Shown piece after piece: positions 31,416 to 32,732 of a stretch of 32,732 bases of DNA (position 1 is its first letter; the number at the start of each line of letters is the position of its first letter). The stretch is from an uncultured Olsenella sp. (lineage in GTDB: Bacteria; Actinomycetota; Coriobacteriia; Coriobacteriales; Atopobiaceae), in the NCBI GenBank assembly GCA_900314495.1, contig OMVJ01000038.1:1-32732 (forward strand), in the 5' to 3' direction. A program made the translations under genes and the position numbers. The notes beneath the pieces were generated by a model, which saw nothing but the letters and a program-made list of their open reading frames with translations, did no database searches and was not told the DNA's origin.

Positions 31416-32675
31416 TTACGACAGCACGATGTTGCCCAGCCAGCCCCACCTGGGAGGCACGGTGGTCTTGTAGTAGTTGACCCACTCCGTGAAGCTGATG
31501 GTGCGGATGTACCCGATGTTGTCCATCATGATGCCGTTGCCGATGTAGATGCCGATGTGGCCGTAGATGCGGCCGGCGGACGTGTGACTGTGGGTGGAGA
31601 CCGCGACGATCATGCCCGGCTTGATGGCCGACTGGTCAGAGCTGTAGCAGTAGTTGGCATACATGTCGCACGCGTTGCCGCCGATGAAGCCGTACCCGGC
31701 CCTCACGAAGACGTTTGAGACCCACGCCGCGCACAGGCCGCCGCCCGGGGAGGGCGTGACCTTGCACGCGTCCACGATGGCGGAGGCAGAGCCCGTCTTG
31801 CCGGAGTTCTGGGCGTTGGAGCTGCTGGGAGCGGGCGGGTTGTAGCTGGGCTCGTAGCTTGTGGACCCCGAGCCGGAGCTGCCGGAAGAGCCCGAAGAGC
31901 TTGCGGACCTTTGGGACTTGGCCTGGGCGGCGGCAGCCGCGGCGGCCTTGGCCGCTGCCTCCTCGCGCTCCTTCTTGGCGCGGGCGGCCTCCTCCTGGGC
32001 GGCAAGCAGCTCCGCGTCGCGCTTGGCAATGAGGTCCTTGACCTGCTGGTCCAGGCCGCTGACCAGCTGCTGCGCCTCGTCCTGCTTGGCCTGCATTTGC
32101 TCCAGCTGGGCCTGCTGGTCGACACGGGCAGTCTCCATGTCGGCCTTCTGCGCCTCCAGCTCCGCGCGGTTGTCCTGAAGGCTCTGGCGCTCCTGCTTTA
32201 CCTCCGCAATGAGCTTCTCGGTGTCGGAGGTCACGGCGTCGTACGAGCGCAGGTTGGAGATGAGCTCCTCCACGGACTCCGCGCCCAGGAAGATGTCCAC
32301 CACGCCGTGGCTGCCGTCCTTGTAGTTTGCCGAGACGGTCTTTGCAAGCCGCTCCTGCTTTACCTCCAGGTCAGACTCCAGGTCCGCAATCTGCGCGTCC
32401 AGGTCCGAGATCTTGGTCTGGATGGTGTCGATGGAACCCTGGGTCTGGGACAGCTGCTCAGAGATGGACTCGTAGTCCGCGGCAATCTGGTTCAGCTGTG
32501 ACTGTGCCTCGTCGTACTTCTTCTGCGCGGCCGCGAGGTCCGAAGATGTGTCCGCAAGGGCGGTGAGGGGGCTGCCCGAGACCGCGGCGAAGGAACCTAC
32601 CGCGAGCAGGAGCTTGAGCGAGGCGCGCCGCGTGAGGGGCGCCGAGTAGCGTTCTTCCAGTGGGGTCTTTTCCAT
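31416..32675 (-). CDS. Secreted coiled-coil NlpC/P60-like cell-wall hydrolase
   Basis: 419 residues. The N-terminus has twin arginines in TRRASLKLLLAVGSFAAVSG (15-34) with an ALAD cleavage site near 41, so export may be by Tat or Sec. Residues 43-245 form a long coiled coil with the YKDGSHGVVDIFLGAESVEE block of the PcsB/CwlO type. A Ser/Gly-rich linker follows. The C-terminal domain has GGGLCAAWVSNVF (Cys315) and IYGHIGIYIG (His373), the catalytic pair of the NlpC/P60 or CHAP fold. It probably cleaves peptidoglycan peptides during division under control of the coiled coil. The bases from 32676 to the edge show no further gene. Confidence 0.88.
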   Translation of the reverse strand: MEKTPLEERYSAPLTRRASLKLLLAVGSFAAVSGSPLTALADTSSDLAAAQKKYDEAQSQLNQIAADYESISEQLSQTQGSIDTIQTKISDLDAQIADLESDLEVKQERLAKTVSANYKDGSHGVVDIFLGAESVEELISNLRSYDAVTSDTEKLIAEVKQERQSLQDNRAELEAQKADMETARVDQQAQLEQMQAKQDEAQQLVSGLDQQVKDLIAKRDAELLAAQEEAARAKKEREEAAAKAAAAAAAQAKSQRSASSSGSSGSSGSGSTSYEPSYNPPAPSSSNAQNSGKTGSASAIVDACKVTPSPGGGLCAAWVSNVFVRAGYGFIGGNACDMYANYCYSSDQSAIKPGMIVAVSTHSHTSAGRIYGHIGIYIGNGIMMDNIGYIRTISFTEWVNYYKTTVPPRWGWLGNIVLS

Positions 32676-32732
32676 GGTGCCTACCTTGGTTCTGCGTTTG
32701 GAGTGCGTTTTTGTGTGCGTTTGCGCCGCCCG

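Overview
The window is high-GC, densely coded DNA. The class Coriobacteriia (Olsenella/Atopobium/Collinsella-like Actinomycetota) is my best guess. I infer this from codon style, strong AGGAGG-type ribosome binding sites, and the mix of a fructose PTS branch, a lar nickel-pincer cofactor locus and a coiled-coil NlpC/P60-type wall hydrolase. No rRNA, tRNA or CRISPR array was seen.

Left part (1-18000) is an accessory island with a visibly lower or mixed GC content. It opens with a SNF2-type helicase cut by the window edge, preceded by a small ribbon-helix-helix-like gene. After an unknown plus-strand gene comes a compact five-gene minus-strand cluster, transcribed from 13034 down to 3135. Its order is a HelD-like SF1 ATPase with a long extra C-terminus, a UPF1/DNA2-like SF1 helicase with a degenerate PLD-like domain, a GHKL (Hsp90/MutL/MORC-type) ATPase, an unrecognised protein and a DUF6339-type protein. 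Gaps of 29 and 116 bases and overlaps of 14 and 11 bases suggest one functional unit. I do not recognise it as a named defence system, and it is the main candidate for an undescribed one.

From 13135 to 17617 the island holds a truncated relative of the helicase N-terminal domain and a second, shorter scrap of the same sequence. It also holds two HEPN (RNxxxH) abortive-infection-like genes and a Phd-Doc toxin-antitoxin pair. Two families of palindromic non-coding elements lie among them. One family (13806-13877 and 16310-16379) has a shared 36-base centre flanked by arms that are self-complementary but unrelated between the copies. The second copy lies upstream of the AbiD/F-type HEPN gene. 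The other family (13921-14039 and 16090-16210) is a roughly 120-base element with compensatory changes in one hairpin.

Right part (18109-32675) looks like ordinary chromosomal backbone. It carries a MacA/MacB-like efflux operon, a diacylglycerol-kinase-family lipid kinase, PTS enzyme I, 1-phosphofructokinase with a fructose-type EIIA, an OhrR-like peroxide sensor, a class-I glutamine-amidotransferase-like hydrolase, a small membrane protein, larC-larB divergent from larE, and a secreted NlpC/P60-like protein with a possible Tat signal. The lactate racemase larA itself is not in view.
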